NCBI GenBank assembly: GCA_041879415.1
Contig: CP090851.1
Location: 1,054,001 to 1,118,000 of the forward strand
Length of the DNA: 64,000 nt
Origin: Vibrio chagasii
GTDB lineage: Bacteria; Pseudomonadota; Gammaproteobacteria; Enterobacterales; Vibrionaceae
Reading direction: 5' to 3'
Shown: positions 8,875 to 17,450 of the stretch, one piece after another
Layout of the letters: every line of letters begins with the position of its first letter
Numbering within the stretch: position 1 is the first letter of the stretch
The notes under the pieces: model-generated
Told to the model about the DNA's origin: nothing
Databases searched by the model: none
The model's input: only the letters and a program-made list of their open reading frames with translations
Program-made: the position numbers and the translations under genes

Positions 8875-9849
8875 CTAAAGCTCAACCACGAGGCTCATAC
8901 CCATACGCAGTGTTTCGCTTGTATCTACAGGGCGTGCTTCTACTTCAAATGTACGTAAGTCAAAGCCTTGCGCAGCATCGGTTGAGCGCCAAGTTGCAAA
9001 ATCACCCATAACAGCAATATGCGTCACTTGGAAAGTCAGCGACTTATCTAAAGCGGGTAGGTAAGCTTCAAATTGTGCGCCTTTCTCAAAGTGCTTGAGC
9101 ATATCTTCACGAACGTTAAGTACCGCCCATGCGTCTTTAGTATCGATCACAGTGACAACTGGAAACCCTTGTGGCGCTAACTCTCCGCTACTCAGTAGCA
9201 CTTGAGATACCTCACCACTGAACCAGCTGTGGATCTGTGTGTCTTTTGCATAAGCTTCGACTTCAGCGACTGCACCAGCGGCCATCAATGCTTTTTGAGC
9301 GGCAGCCACTTTGGTCTCATCACGAGCACCTTCTTGTGCTAGCTGATACATCTGGAAAGCTGCGCTTTCTGTGTATTTTGCTGCTTGCCACTGTGTCTTG
9401 GCTTCATCACGCTTTTGCTCGGCGACTACGCCATCATTGTAAAGGTTGTTTACTCGCTGGTAGGTTTTTTCCATTAAATCAGCGGCTGCTTTGGCTTTCA
9501 GCCATTGGTCTTTGGCCGCTTGGATTTGCTGAGTACGTGCACCATTTTCTGCTTCTTGAGCCAGAGCACCCGCCGCTTTTTCACCAGCTTTAGCTTGTTC
9601 TAACTTAGCGTCAATTTCCGGGCTCAGAAGAGAAAAGATCAACTCACCTTTCTCAACAGAGTCGCCTTTACGCACAAATACTTCGTCAATTCGTCCTGGT
9701 ACTTTCGAAGAGATGCTGTACTGCTGAGCATCGATTTGGCCTTGAAGCTTAACGGGCTGAGGTTGGTACGCTTGGTAAAAACTGTATCCGACCCAGCCAA
9801 CAATGCCGATACCAACTATAGATAGAAGAAGAGGCTTAATAGGTTTCAT
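8875..9849 (-). CDS. HlyD/EmrA-type periplasmic adaptor (membrane fusion protein)
   Basis: The 324-residue protein has an N-terminal membrane anchor (about residues 8-26, LLSIVGIGIVGWVGYSF), a lipoyl/barrel half (VKLQGQIDAQQYSISSKVPG), a long alpha hairpin rich in Ala, Gln and Lys (about 75-195), and a return barrel segment (STDAAQGFDLRTFEVEAR). It resembles YhiI/YbhG adaptors that link inner-membrane permeases to a TolC-like channel. It lies 3 bases downstream of the outer-membrane factor gene and 7 bases upstream of the permeases, so all four genes form one operon. Confidence 0.93.
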   Translation of the reverse strand: MKPIKPLLLSIVGIGIVGWVGYSFYQAYQPQPVKLQGQIDAQQYSISSKVPGRIDEVFVRKGDSVEKGELIFSLLSPEIDAKLEQAKAGEKAAGALAQEAENGARTQQIQAAKDQWLKAKAAADLMEKTYQRVNNLYNDGVVAEQKRDEAKTQWQAAKYTESAAFQMYQLAQEGARDETKVAAAQKALMAAGAVAEVEAYAKDTQIHSWFSGEVSQVLLSSGELAPQGFPVVTVIDTKDAWAVLNVREDMLKHFEKGAQFEAYLPALDKSLTFQVTHIAVMGDFATWRSTDAAQGFDLRTFEVEARPVDTSETLRMGMSLVVEL

Positions 9850-9852
9850 GAA

Positions 9853-11298
9853 TTATCCTTTTGACTGGCTAACGGTGTCTGTTTTTGAGTCGAAATCAGA
9901 CGTAACAGAAGAAGTTAAGTAACTCGAGTAAGCATTCATCTCGCTGCTGAGCGCTAAAAGCTTGTTGAGAGAGATTAGGTATTTAAATCGTGCTGCGGAT
10001 TGCTGTGTTTTGATGCTCGCAAGGTATAGCTCAGCATCAACCACTTCTAACGAGTTAGAGAGCCCTTGAGTGAAGGCCTTTTTGCGAAGTAGCAGATTTT
10101 CTTGAGCTAGCGATAAGCTAGAGTTTAGCCCTTGGACTTCTTCAATAGCTTGGTTTGCTTCGAGATAGGTCTTTTGCACCAACACGGTTAAGTCTTGCTT
10201 CGCTTGCGACTTAAGGAATTTAACTTGCGATACTGCACTGTGCGCAGCCGCCACTTTGTCTGAACGACCTGAAGTGTCGAGTAATGGCACGTTCACACCG
10301 ATTCCGACTAACCAATCGGGTTTCATTTCACTGGCGAGTGAATCGTCTTCATAGAGGTTGTAATCTCCGTATAGGTAAACCTCTGGGTAGTACTTGCCTT
10401 TTTCTGCTTTGATTAAGCTACTTGCTTGCTTCTCTTTCGCATCGAGAATTTTTAGGCCCGGATAAGTCATCAATGTTTGATCAATAAACACATCCATATG
10501 AGGTAGGTTTTTGTTGATAAACAGTTGCTCTGAAGGTTCAACGCTTTGGCTTTGACCAAGAATTTGGGTAAGGGCTAATTGAGCAATCTTAAGATCATTT
10601 TCAGCCTTGGTGCGTTCCACTACCGCTTTATCTAAAGAAGCGTCTGCTTGAAGGCGTTCTACTCGTGCAATTTGCCCTTGCTGTTCCATCTTGATAGCGA
10701 AATCTCGGTGCTGAGTTAAGCCAGCTTCGACTGCTCGACGCGTTTCTACGACATCTTCAGCTAAGATCACTGAGAAGTAGTATTTGCTTAAGTCTTCGTA
10801 GCGAGCCTGCTTTTCCATCAAGAGTTGGCTTTGCGCTTCTTCGCTTTTACCTTCAGCAGCCGTTTGTGCTGCGGTAATTCGACCACCTGTAAAAATAGGC
10901 CATACTGCACGAATAGAAGAGCTGAAGATATCTTGCTCGGTAATCGTTGAGGTAACGCCACCTAATATAGGCTGCAGAATACTTCCGATAGCTCCCAAAT
11001 TTGGTACACCACTCAGGCTATCAGCGAACTGTTCACCATTGATGGTCACATCACTGTCAAGGTGAGTGTAGTTAGCACCTAGCGTTACTGAAGGCAGGTT
11101 GAGGCTTCCAGTTGCATTTTGGAGATGATTATAACGCTCAACATTAGCTTGTTGAGCTGCAAGAGAATTGTTGTTCTCTTGGAGAATTTGCCACGCCTCA
11201 GAAAAAGTGAGCGGGGCAGCATAGCTTGGCGTACTGATAGTACCGAAAAGGATACTGGCAATCGCAAGGCATCGGAATGTCGGTTTGGTCATCTGCAT
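9853..11298 (-). CDS. TolC-family outer-membrane efflux protein
   Basis: The 481-residue product has a signal peptide (LAIASILFGTISTPSYAA) and two OEP repeats of about 200 residues each, with long amphipathic helices and the typical LTFSEAWQILQENN opening. It would form the trimeric outer-membrane channel of the four-gene efflux system. Two ATGs (11298 and 11292) are possible starts; neither has a convincing Shine-Dalgarno sequence. A perfect 8-bp inverted repeat lies 11 bases upstream and may be an operator. This is the first gene of the operon. Confidence 0.93.
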   Translation of the reverse strand: MQMTKPTFRCLAIASILFGTISTPSYAAPLTFSEAWQILQENNNSLAAQQANVERYNHLQNATGSLNLPSVTLGANYTHLDSDVTINGEQFADSLSGVPNLGAIGSILQPILGGVTSTITEQDIFSSSIRAVWPIFTGGRITAAQTAAEGKSEEAQSQLLMEKQARYEDLSKYYFSVILAEDVVETRRAVEAGLTQHRDFAIKMEQQGQIARVERLQADASLDKAVVERTKAENDLKIAQLALTQILGQSQSVEPSEQLFINKNLPHMDVFIDQTLMTYPGLKILDAKEKQASSLIKAEKGKYYPEVYLYGDYNLYEDDSLASEMKPDWLVGIGVNVPLLDTSGRSDKVAAAHSAVSQVKFLKSQAKQDLTVLVQKTYLEANQAIEEVQGLNSSLSLAQENLLLRKKAFTQGLSNSLEVVDAELYLASIKTQQSAARFKYLISLNKLLALSSEMNAYSSYLTSSVTSDFDSKTDTVSQSKG

Positions 11299-11308
11299 TA
11301 ATTACCAA

Positions 11309-11328
11309 ATTAGAGTATTAACTCTAAT
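11309..11328. promoter_or_regulatory. Palindrome upstream of the efflux operon, possible operator
   Basis: Perfect arms ATTAGAGT and ACTCTAAT are separated by 4 bases and sit just before the TolC-like start codon, where a repressor would block transcription or initiation. No local regulator gene is adjacent on this side. Function is inferred from position and symmetry. Confidence 0.45.
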
Positions 11329-11446
11329 GTTAACAGGGGGATCATCATTTGTCTTGAACAGATTACCTCATGTAGGCAAATAACCTAATCAATCGTTAAC
11401 ATAATGTGAATGCTATTAAGGATTTAGCGGCTTAAGACAAAGAAAC

Positions 11447-11475
11447 AAAAAAAGCACGACGAATCGTGCTCTTTA
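11447..11475 (-). terminator. Rho-independent terminator of the 75-residue gene
   Basis: The stem AGCACGA / TCGTGCT with loop CGAA is followed on the minus strand by a seven-base U-run. It supports the small upstream gene at 11513-11740 being transcribed. Confidence 0.85.
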
Positions 11476-11512
11476 AGTTCAGTATAGAAGAAATTACTAC
11501 AAAGGGAGGGTG

Positions 11513-11740
11513 CTATTTAAAGCTTGGGCAATGGTGATCGGCACGCCACACCAATTGTCGTGAACCTTGCATCGTTTGTAATAAATCTCTACCTGACATT
11601 TGCGGGAAAGCTAACAACACTTTTAGATCGAGAGGGGAAGTCTCGTTCTTCTCATATGCTCTGACATGAGTAAAAGTAGATTGTAAGTTTTTGAACAGCA
11701 TAGCCTTTGTAAGGCAGATTCCAAAAGTATCGCGTTTCAT
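11513..11740 (-). CDS. Small protein of unknown function, 75 residues
   Basis: The ATG at 11740 follows AAAGGAAACCAGGCA, a reasonable ribosome binding site, and a strong terminator sits 38 bases past the stop on the same strand. The protein is soluble in appearance, with two cysteines and a histidine near the C-terminus (WRADHHCPSF) and a middle segment LDLKVLLAFPQMSGRDLLQ that could be an amphipathic helix. No family is recognised. The promoter would lie in the long intergenic stretch to its right. Confidence 0.6.
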   Translation of the reverse strand: MKRDTFGICLTKAMLFKNLQSTFTHVRAYEKNETSPLDLKVLLAFPQMSGRDLLQTMQGSRQLVWRADHHCPSFK

Positions 11741-12358
11741 TGCCTGGTTTCCTTTTCAACAATGTTTATACGTTATGTTTTTTATCCTGTTTCTATTGGA
11801 CGTTGCCACTGATCGATACTTCCTGCTCATCAATGCTTTATTGTTGGGGGCTGCTTTTTATCAGTCACCTCTTCGTTGCCAAACTAGCCGGTTGTGAAAT
11901 AGCGATGGATGAATAGGGGAGAATACTTGATCCGTTTGTTCATCATTCGTAACGGCGAGCGCGCAACTTTTACTTATCGATACGTCCAGTGAGTGAAGAG
12001 TTGTTACCTTTCTGTTAACTGACAGTCTTGTTTAAAACGCTGTCTTAAAGTTGCAACGTATAGCTTGGCAACAATAAACTCCTTCATATGCAACCATTAT
12101 AATTGTATTTATTTTAAACAACCTAAAAAACACCTAAAACCTTAGTGATCTAGCTCAATATTTGTTCGAATATTTGGTTTTTTTAGCTAATCCGTTCTAA
12201 ATGTGAACGATTGGCGCGAATGTCGGACATAAAGGAATATCAATTAACAATTTGGTTAATTATTTAGTTGAGCAATAGTCACAAATTCGGATTGGCGTAA
12301 AGGTGCTGTGATTAACTTAGTGTTAACATTGCCAGCTAAGTACTAGGGACGGATTTAT
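11741..12358. other. Long intergenic region between divergent units
   Basis: About 618 bases with no supported gene. It carries the promoter of the small leftward gene and that of the rightward two-component system. The right half is AT-rich and contains an inverted repeat at 12242-12261, noted separately. Confidence 0.5.
12242..12261. promoter_or_regulatory. Inverted repeat upstream of the sensor kinase
   Basis: The arms AATTAAC and GTTAATT are separated by 6 bases about 100 bases upstream of the kinase start, and a further GTTAAC occurs near 12322. DcuR/CitB-type regulators bind AT-rich repeats, so autoregulation is conceivable. Similar GTTAAC pairs occur upstream of tctC. Confidence 0.35.
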
Positions 12359-14011
12359 ATGAAATGGAGTAGTATCAGCTTCAGAAAAAGGTTGCTGATT
12401 ATCATGACGGTCACTGGCCTTGTTGAACTGTTGATACTTTCAGCGGCAGGCTTCGCTTATATAAAACAATCTCAAGAGCAAGAGATGGGCCTGAAAGCGC
12501 TCGGTGTTGCTGATTTTCTTGCTGAGTCACCGCTTGTGACACGTATTATTCAAGAAAATGGAACCTTAAATTCTCACGGTGCCCCTCATATTCTTTCACA
12601 AGAAACTCAAGCCAAATTCAGAAACCTTACTCAGCTGATTGGTGCTGCATTTATCGTTGTCGGTGACGAGAAGGGCGTTCGTTTGATTCACCCCTATGAC
12701 GATAGGCTTGGCAAACCAATGCGAGGCGGCGATAACCAAAAGGCCTTGGTGCATGGAGAGTCCTATGTGTCGACCGCGAAAGGCTCTCTGGGTTTTTCAG
12801 TACGTGGTAAATCAGCGGTAAAAGATGCTGATGGCACGATAATTGGTGTTGTCTCGGTCGGTTATCTTTTAGATTCCCTCCAAGACAGAATAGAACCTTA
12901 TTTGGCTTTTTTGATTGTGATGGCATTGCTGGTTGTCGCGGTTAACGCTCTTATTTCAAGCTACGTTTCTCGTCGTTTCCAACGCGCTATCTTGGGGTTT
13001 GAACCCGAAGAGATCGGCCGCCTATATGTCGAACTTGATGTGACTATGAGTACGGTTAAAGAGGGCATCTTGAGTATCGATAAGAATGGAATTTTGCGCT
13101 CAATAAACAAGAGCGCCTGCGATATTTTATCTATCGACAGAGAATCCGCCCTTAATCAACAGCGCCTTTCCGATGTATTGGCTGGCAGTGACTTGGAGCA
13201 GCTGTTATCGACAGGTGATACTGATCATGACGTCGAGCTGTATCTCAATAACAAACGAATCATCGCCAACCGAAGCCCCATCATTGTAGCGGGTGAAGTG
13301 GTAGGGGCGGTATCCAGTTTCCGATTGCGCGATGAGATTAGTGACTTAACGGATCAGCTTTCGCAAACCAAAGAATATGCCGATTTATTACGCTCACAAA
13401 CTCACGAGCATAAGAACAAGCTAAACACGATCAGTGGCTTGATCCAGATGGGTGAGTTGGAATCTGTTCAGCAATTGATTGGGCAAGAAACAGCGCACTA
13501 TCAAAGCCTTATCGAGTTCTTGAGAGAAACGGTAAAAGATCCACTGATTGCGGGCATGTTGCTAGGCAAAACCGAGCGCGCACGAGAGATAGGCTTAGAA
13601 CTCAAAGTTGAAGAGGGGTCTAGGCTAGAGGCATTACCAAATTGGCTGAACGCTGATGACGTTGTCACTATTCTTGGTAACCTGATTGACAATGCTTTTG
13701 ATGCGACGATGTCAGCGATAAAACAAGAGGGGCAGATTGTCCCTTCACGTCGAGTGATTGAAGTATCTATCAGTGATTTTGGTAACGAGATCATCGTGGA
13801 AGTGGAAGATAAAGGATGTGGATTACCCAAGCACTTGGCAACCGATGCGCTGACTGAAAAAGGGGTGTCGAGTAAAGCCAAACAAAACCGCGGTGTTGGC
13901 TTGTATTTGGTTAAGCAGCTCACTGACCGCTATCAAGGGCAGTTAGAAATGGTCGACAACAACGACTTTGGCTCGCGCATGACAGTGTATTTGCCGAAAG
14001 AAGAACAATAG
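12359..14011 (+). CDS. CitA/DcuS-family sensor histidine kinase
   Basis: The 550-residue protein has a membrane helix (about 12-34), a periplasmic PAS-type sensor domain (about 40-170) with PYDDRLGKPMRGGD and VRGKSAVKDADGTIIGVVSVGY, a second helix (178-200), a cytoplasmic PAS domain (about 225-325) and a transmitter with H349 in THEHKNKLNTISG. The HATPase has NLIDNAFDA, a DKGCGLP box and GVGLYLVKQ. These signatures define the citrate/C4-dicarboxylate kinases. It is followed after 62 bases by its response regulator. Given the tctCBA genes about 9 kb away, citrate or another tricarboxylate is the likely ligand; this is inferred, not shown. The ATG at 12359 follows AGGGACGG. Confidence 0.92.
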   Translation: MKWSSISFRKRLLIIMTVTGLVELLILSAAGFAYIKQSQEQEMGLKALGVADFLAESPLVTRIIQENGTLNSHGAPHILSQETQAKFRNLTQLIGAAFIVVGDEKGVRLIHPYDDRLGKPMRGGDNQKALVHGESYVSTAKGSLGFSVRGKSAVKDADGTIIGVVSVGYLLDSLQDRIEPYLAFLIVMALLVVAVNALISSYVSRRFQRAILGFEPEEIGRLYVELDVTMSTVKEGILSIDKNGILRSINKSACDILSIDRESALNQQRLSDVLAGSDLEQLLSTGDTDHDVELYLNNKRIIANRSPIIVAGEVVGAVSSFRLRDEISDLTDQLSQTKEYADLLRSQTHEHKNKLNTISGLIQMGELESVQQLIGQETAHYQSLIEFLRETVKDPLIAGMLLGKTERAREIGLELKVEEGSRLEALPNWLNADDVVTILGNLIDNAFDATMSAIKQEGQIVPSRRVIEVSISDFGNEIIVEVEDKGCGLPKHLATDALTEKGVSSKAKQNRGVGLYLVKQLTDRYQGQLEMVDNNDFGSRMTVYLPKEEQ

Positions 14012-14073
14012 AGCACGAGTGAATCTATGAAGATCACCGTGACGGAAAAATAATGGTTAAAGGAAGAACTTAA

Positions 14074-14769
14074 ATGAACGCAATCACGAGAGTCATGGTC
14101 ATTGAAGATGATATTGCGATTGCAGAACTTCACCATCGCTATCTAGAGCAGATGGGAGGTTTTGATGTTGTCGGAATAGCGACCACCCATTCAGAAGCAT
14201 TAATGCAGCTAGATATCTTAAAGCCAGATTTAGTGCTTTTAGATGTTTATCTGCCAGACGGCAGTGGGCTCGATATTCTTAATCATGTTAGAGGTAACAA
14301 CCAAGGGTGTGATGTAATTTTAATCACTGCAGCCCGAGATGTGGATACCTTACAGACAGCGATGCGTGGTGGTGTGGTGGATTACCTATTGAAACCAGTC
14401 ATGTTTCCTCGCTTGGAAGCTGCGCTGAAGAAGTATCAGTCACAGCAACAAGAGTTCGAGAGTGTGTCAGATCTTAACCAAGGTTTGGTCGATAAGATGT
14501 TGCAAGCCAATGCTAAAGCCGACTCTGGAAAAGTATCGACGTTGCCTAAAGGGATCGATGGCGTAACGCTCGATAAGATTCGCGCGATTTTTCAACAGGC
14601 AGATTCTGCGAACATCACGGCTGATGAGGCAGGTGAACGCATTGGTGCAAGCCGAACTACAGCACGACGTTATCTTGAGTTCTTGATTACCACCGGAGAG
14701 TTAGCCGCTGATTTGAATTACGGTACAGTGGGACGACCTGAACGCTGCTATAACAAAGCCACAAGGTAG
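14074..14769 (+). CDS. CitB/DcuR-family response regulator
   Basis: The 231-residue protein has an N-terminal receiver domain with acidic residues at E11-D13, the phospho-acceptor D57 (PDLVLLDVYLPDGSG), T/A switch (LITAARD) and K107-type lysine in LLKPVMF. The C-terminal domain carries a helix-turn-helix (ADEAGERIGASRTTARRYL) typical of CitB/DcuR regulators. AAAGGAAGAACTTAA precedes the ATG. It pairs with the kinase just upstream. Its targets are probably the tct transporter genes and itself. Confidence 0.93.
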   Translation: MNAITRVMVIEDDIAIAELHHRYLEQMGGFDVVGIATTHSEALMQLDILKPDLVLLDVYLPDGSGLDILNHVRGNNQGCDVILITAARDVDTLQTAMRGGVVDYLLKPVMFPRLEAALKKYQSQQQEFESVSDLNQGLVDKMLQANAKADSGKVSTLPKGIDGVTLDKIRAIFQQADSANITADEAGERIGASRTTARRYLEFLITTGELAADLNYGTVGRPERCYNKATR

Positions 14770-14818
14770 CGTATCTATCCTTCTTTTTAAGAGATAACCT
14801 TTATTCCTCATTATGTGT

Positions 14819-14850
14819 AAAACCAAGTTGAATAAGCTGGTTTTACTTTC
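14819..14850 (+). terminator. Weak candidate terminator after the two-component system
   Basis: AAAACCA / TGGTTTT with an interrupted inner stem is followed by a T-rich stretch. It is the only hairpin seen between the regulator and zwf. An open frame over 14813-15016 has no ribosome binding site and is not accepted. Confidence 0.4.
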
Positions 14851-15012
14851 TTTTTCACCTCTCTCTACTCACTCCACAGACCAGATGCCATTCTTTCTCG
14901 ATTACAATGTTCGAGAATGCCGATTTGCTTCTGTTTCAACCCTTGAAAAATCTATGGTCGATTATATTTTGTTCGAAAAGAGTCAATATTTAATCGATTG
15001 CCTTCACAGTGG

Positions 15013-15026
15013 TTGATGTAAATCAA
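15013..15026. promoter_or_regulatory. FNR-type box upstream of zwf
   Basis: TTGATGTAAATCAA is a perfect match to the FNR consensus TTGAT-N4-ATCAA. It lies 180 bases before the zwf start codon and 244 bases after the response regulator stop, so zwf-pgl-gnd is the only downstream target. Oxygen-linked control of the oxidative pentose pathway is suggested; it could be activation or repression depending on the unmapped transcription start. Confidence 0.6.
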
Positions 15027-15205
15027 ATACTCATAGACAATACTGTCCCGAATAGTGGTGATAGCATTCACCCTCGTTTACCAAACGCATTCTCAAGTGT
15101 AATAGGCACTTGCTATTGATGTAATAGCCAAGACCTATTATCTATTTTCGTATGTCGCTGATACCTTTAGCGAATACTAAAAACCTTGTTTTTATAGGAA
15201 AGATG

Positions 15206-16708
15206 ATGGTAATACCTGAAAACAGCAGCATCGTTATTTTTGGTGCGTCGGGAGATCTAACTTACCGTAAGTTAATTCCTGCTTTGTACCACCTGTATGC
15301 TAGCAATCAACTACCAGAATCCTTTGCGATTCTTGGAGTGAGCCGTACTGAGTACAGCGATGAGTCTTACCGTGAGAAGCTGAAGAAGTCTCTTCAGGAA
15401 ATGGAGCAAACTGAACCAGAGACGCTGAATGCATTTATTGAACATTTGCATTACCAAGCGATCAACACTTCAGATGTAGACGATTACGCTCGTTTAGCAC
15501 AACGTCTAGACAAACTTGAGCAAGACTACCAATTCGAAAACCACAACACTTTATTCTACTTGGCAACGCCGCCAAGCCTGTACGGTGTTATCCCAGCAAA
15601 CCTTGCTGCGCATGGCCTAAACGATGAAACGAATGGCTGGCGCCGTCTGATCATCGAGAAGCCATTTGGTTACGATTTAGCTTCTGCTCAAGCGTTAGAT
15701 GAAGAGATCCATCATCACTTCCAAGAACACCAGATCTACCGTATCGACCACTACTTAGGTAAAGAGACGGTACAAAACCTTCTAGTGCTTCGTTTCTCAA
15801 ACGCGATGTTTGAACCACTGTGGAACCGTAACTTTATTGATTACGTTGAAATCACAGGTGCAGAGTTCCTTGGCGTTGAAGAACGTGGCGGCTACTACGA
15901 TGGTTCTGGCGCTGTTCGTGATATGTTCCAAAACCACTTGCTACAAGTACTAGCAATGGTTGGTATGGAACCACCAGCTCAAATTAACGCTGACTCTATT
16001 CGTGATGAAGTGGTTAAAGTACTTCAGTGTCTGAAGCCTCTTGAAGAAGAAGACCTACGTAAAGATCTCGTGCTAGGTCAGTACACTGCTTCTGATGTTC
16101 GCGGCCAGCACTTGTTGGGTTACCGTGAAGAGCACGGTGTTGCAGATGACTCTCGTACTGAAACTTACATTGGTCTGAAAGCGCACATCAATAACTGGCG
16201 TTGGAACGGGGTGCCATTCTACGTGCGTACCGGTAAACGCTTACCAACACGCGTGACGGAAATCGTGATTCACTTTAAGAACACGCCGCATCCAGTATTT
16301 GGTCAAGATGCACCAGAGAACAAACTGATTATCCGTATCCAACCGGACGAAGGTATTCAGATGAGCTTTGGTTTGAAAGAGCCAGGCGCAGGCTTCAAAG
16401 CAAAAGAAGTGAAAATGAACTTCTCTTACTCTGACTTGCCAGAAACTCAAATGCTAACAGCTTACGAACGTCTGCTTCTTGATGCGCTAAACGGTGACGC
16501 AACTTTATTTGCACGTACCGATGCGGTAGAAGCATGTTGGAAGTACGTTCAACCAATCTTAGACTTCAAACAAGATCCTCAAGCACTGTTTGGCTATGCT
16601 TGTGGTACTTGGGGCCCACAGGAAGCGGATGAACTTCTGCAACGTGATGGCCGCGCATGGCGTTTCCCATGCAAAAACTTAACAGACACGGATTACTGCG
16701 AACTATGA
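15206..16708 (+). CDS. zwf: Glucose-6-phosphate 1-dehydrogenase
   Basis: This 500-residue enzyme oxidises glucose 6-phosphate to 6-phosphogluconolactone with NADP+, the first step of the oxidative pentose phosphate pathway. It shows the dinucleotide motif [17 protein letters not shown] near the N-terminus, the active-site signature RIDHYLGKE, and [11 protein letters not shown]. The start chosen (15206, beginning MVIPENSS) follows AGGAAAG; an upstream in-frame ATG at 15152 has no site and would add residues absent from Vibrio homologues. The TGA stop overlaps the pgl start (ATGA), so zwf and pgl are coupled. A FNR-like box lies upstream. Confidence 0.98.
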   Translation: MVIPENSSIVIFGASGDLTYRKLIPALYHLYASNQLPESFAILGVSRTEYSDESYREKLKKSLQEMEQTEPETLNAFIEHLHYQAINTSDVDDYARLAQRLDKLEQDYQFENHNTLFYLATPPSLYGVIPANLAAHGLNDETNGWRRLIIEKPFGYDLASAQALDEEIHHHFQEHQIYRIDHYLGKETVQNLLVLRFSNAMFEPLWNRNFIDYVEITGAEFLGVEERGGYYDGSGAVRDMFQNHLLQVLAMVGMEPPAQINADSIRDEVVKVLQCLKPLEEEDLRKDLVLGQYTASDVRGQHLLGYREEHGVADDSRTETYIGLKAHINNWRWNGVPFYVRTGKRLPTRVTEIVIHFKNTPHPVFGQDAPENKLIIRIQPDEGIQMSFGLKEPGAGFKAKEVKMNFSYSDLPETQMLTAYERLLLDALNGDATLFARTDAVEACWKYVQPILDFKQDPQALFGYACGTWGPQEADELLQRDGRAWRFPCKNLTDTDYCEL

Positions 16709-17421
16709 TCAACCACAAGATCTTTGAAACGCCAGAGCTAGTTGTTGAAAACCTAGCAAACGAAATGAAAGCGTACAGCGAGCAGGGAAAGCCTGTTCAC
16801 ATTTCACTGTCTGGTGGTAGTACACCTAAAATGCTTTTCAAACTATTGGCTCAAGCGCCATACGCAGAAGGCATTCAATGGAACAACCTTCACTTCTGGT
16901 GGGGTGATGAGCGTTGTGTTGCACCGGATGATGCAGAAAGCAACTTCGGCGAAGCAAATGCACTACTTTTCTCAAACGTGAACCTTCTAGCAGAGAACAT
17001 TCACCGTATTCGTGGTGAAGATGAGCCAAAAGCTGAAGCTGAGCGATTTGCTAAAGAGATGGCTGATGTGATTCCTTGTGAAAACGGCACACCTGTTTTC
17101 GATTGGATTCTGCTAGGTGTTGGCGCAGATGGCCACACTGCTTCACTATTCCCCGGTGCAACAAACTACCAAGATGAGAACCTGTCTGTACTGGCTTCTC
17201 ACCCTGAGTCTGGTCAAATCCGTGTTTCTAAAACTGCGAAAGTTTTAGAAGCAGCAAAACGAATCAGCTACCTAGTACTGGGTGCAGGTAAAGTTGAGAT
17301 CGTTAAAGAAATTCATACTACTCCTGCTTCAGAGTTGCCTTACCCGGCAGCGAAAATCCAGTCTAAAACTGGTGAAACAGAGTGGTTCCTAGATTCAAAT
17401 GCAGCAAGTGCTATCGCATAA
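16705..17421 (+). CDS. pgl: 6-Phosphogluconolactonase (DevB type)
   Basis: The 238-residue protein hydrolyses 6-phosphogluconolactone. Motifs include [13 protein letters not shown] (phosphate-binding loop), [16 protein letters not shown] and [19 protein letters not shown], all typical of the SOL/DevB family. The start at 16705 overlaps the zwf stop by 4 bases and gives the usual family length; a longer in-frame start inside zwf (16657) is not needed. It lies between zwf and gnd, giving a complete oxidative branch in pathway order. Confidence 0.97.
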   Translation: MINHKIFETPELVVENLANEMKAYSEQGKPVHISLSGGSTPKMLFKLLAQAPYAEGIQWNNLHFWWGDERCVAPDDAESNFGEANALLFSNVNLLAENIHRIRGEDEPKAEAERFAKEMADVIPCENGTPVFDWILLGVGADGHTASLFPGATNYQDENLSVLASHPESGQIRVSKTAKVLEAAKRISYLVLGAGKVEIVKEIHTTPASELPYPAAKIQSKTGETEWFLDSNAASAIA

Positions 17422-17450
17422 TTGCGACTAGCCGCAAGGAGATATAAATA

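Noticed and set aside
13501..13923. Long antisense open frame inside the CitA-like kinase
   Set aside because: Shadow of a real gene; codon pattern and lack of a start site do not support coding.
14813..15016. 67-codon open frame between the response regulator and zwf
   Set aside because: No ribosome site, overlaps a candidate terminator and the FNR-like box region, no domain.
15152..15205. Upstream in-frame start for zwf
   Set aside because: No Shine-Dalgarno sequence and it adds residues not typical of the enzyme; ATG 15206 has AGGAAAG upstream.
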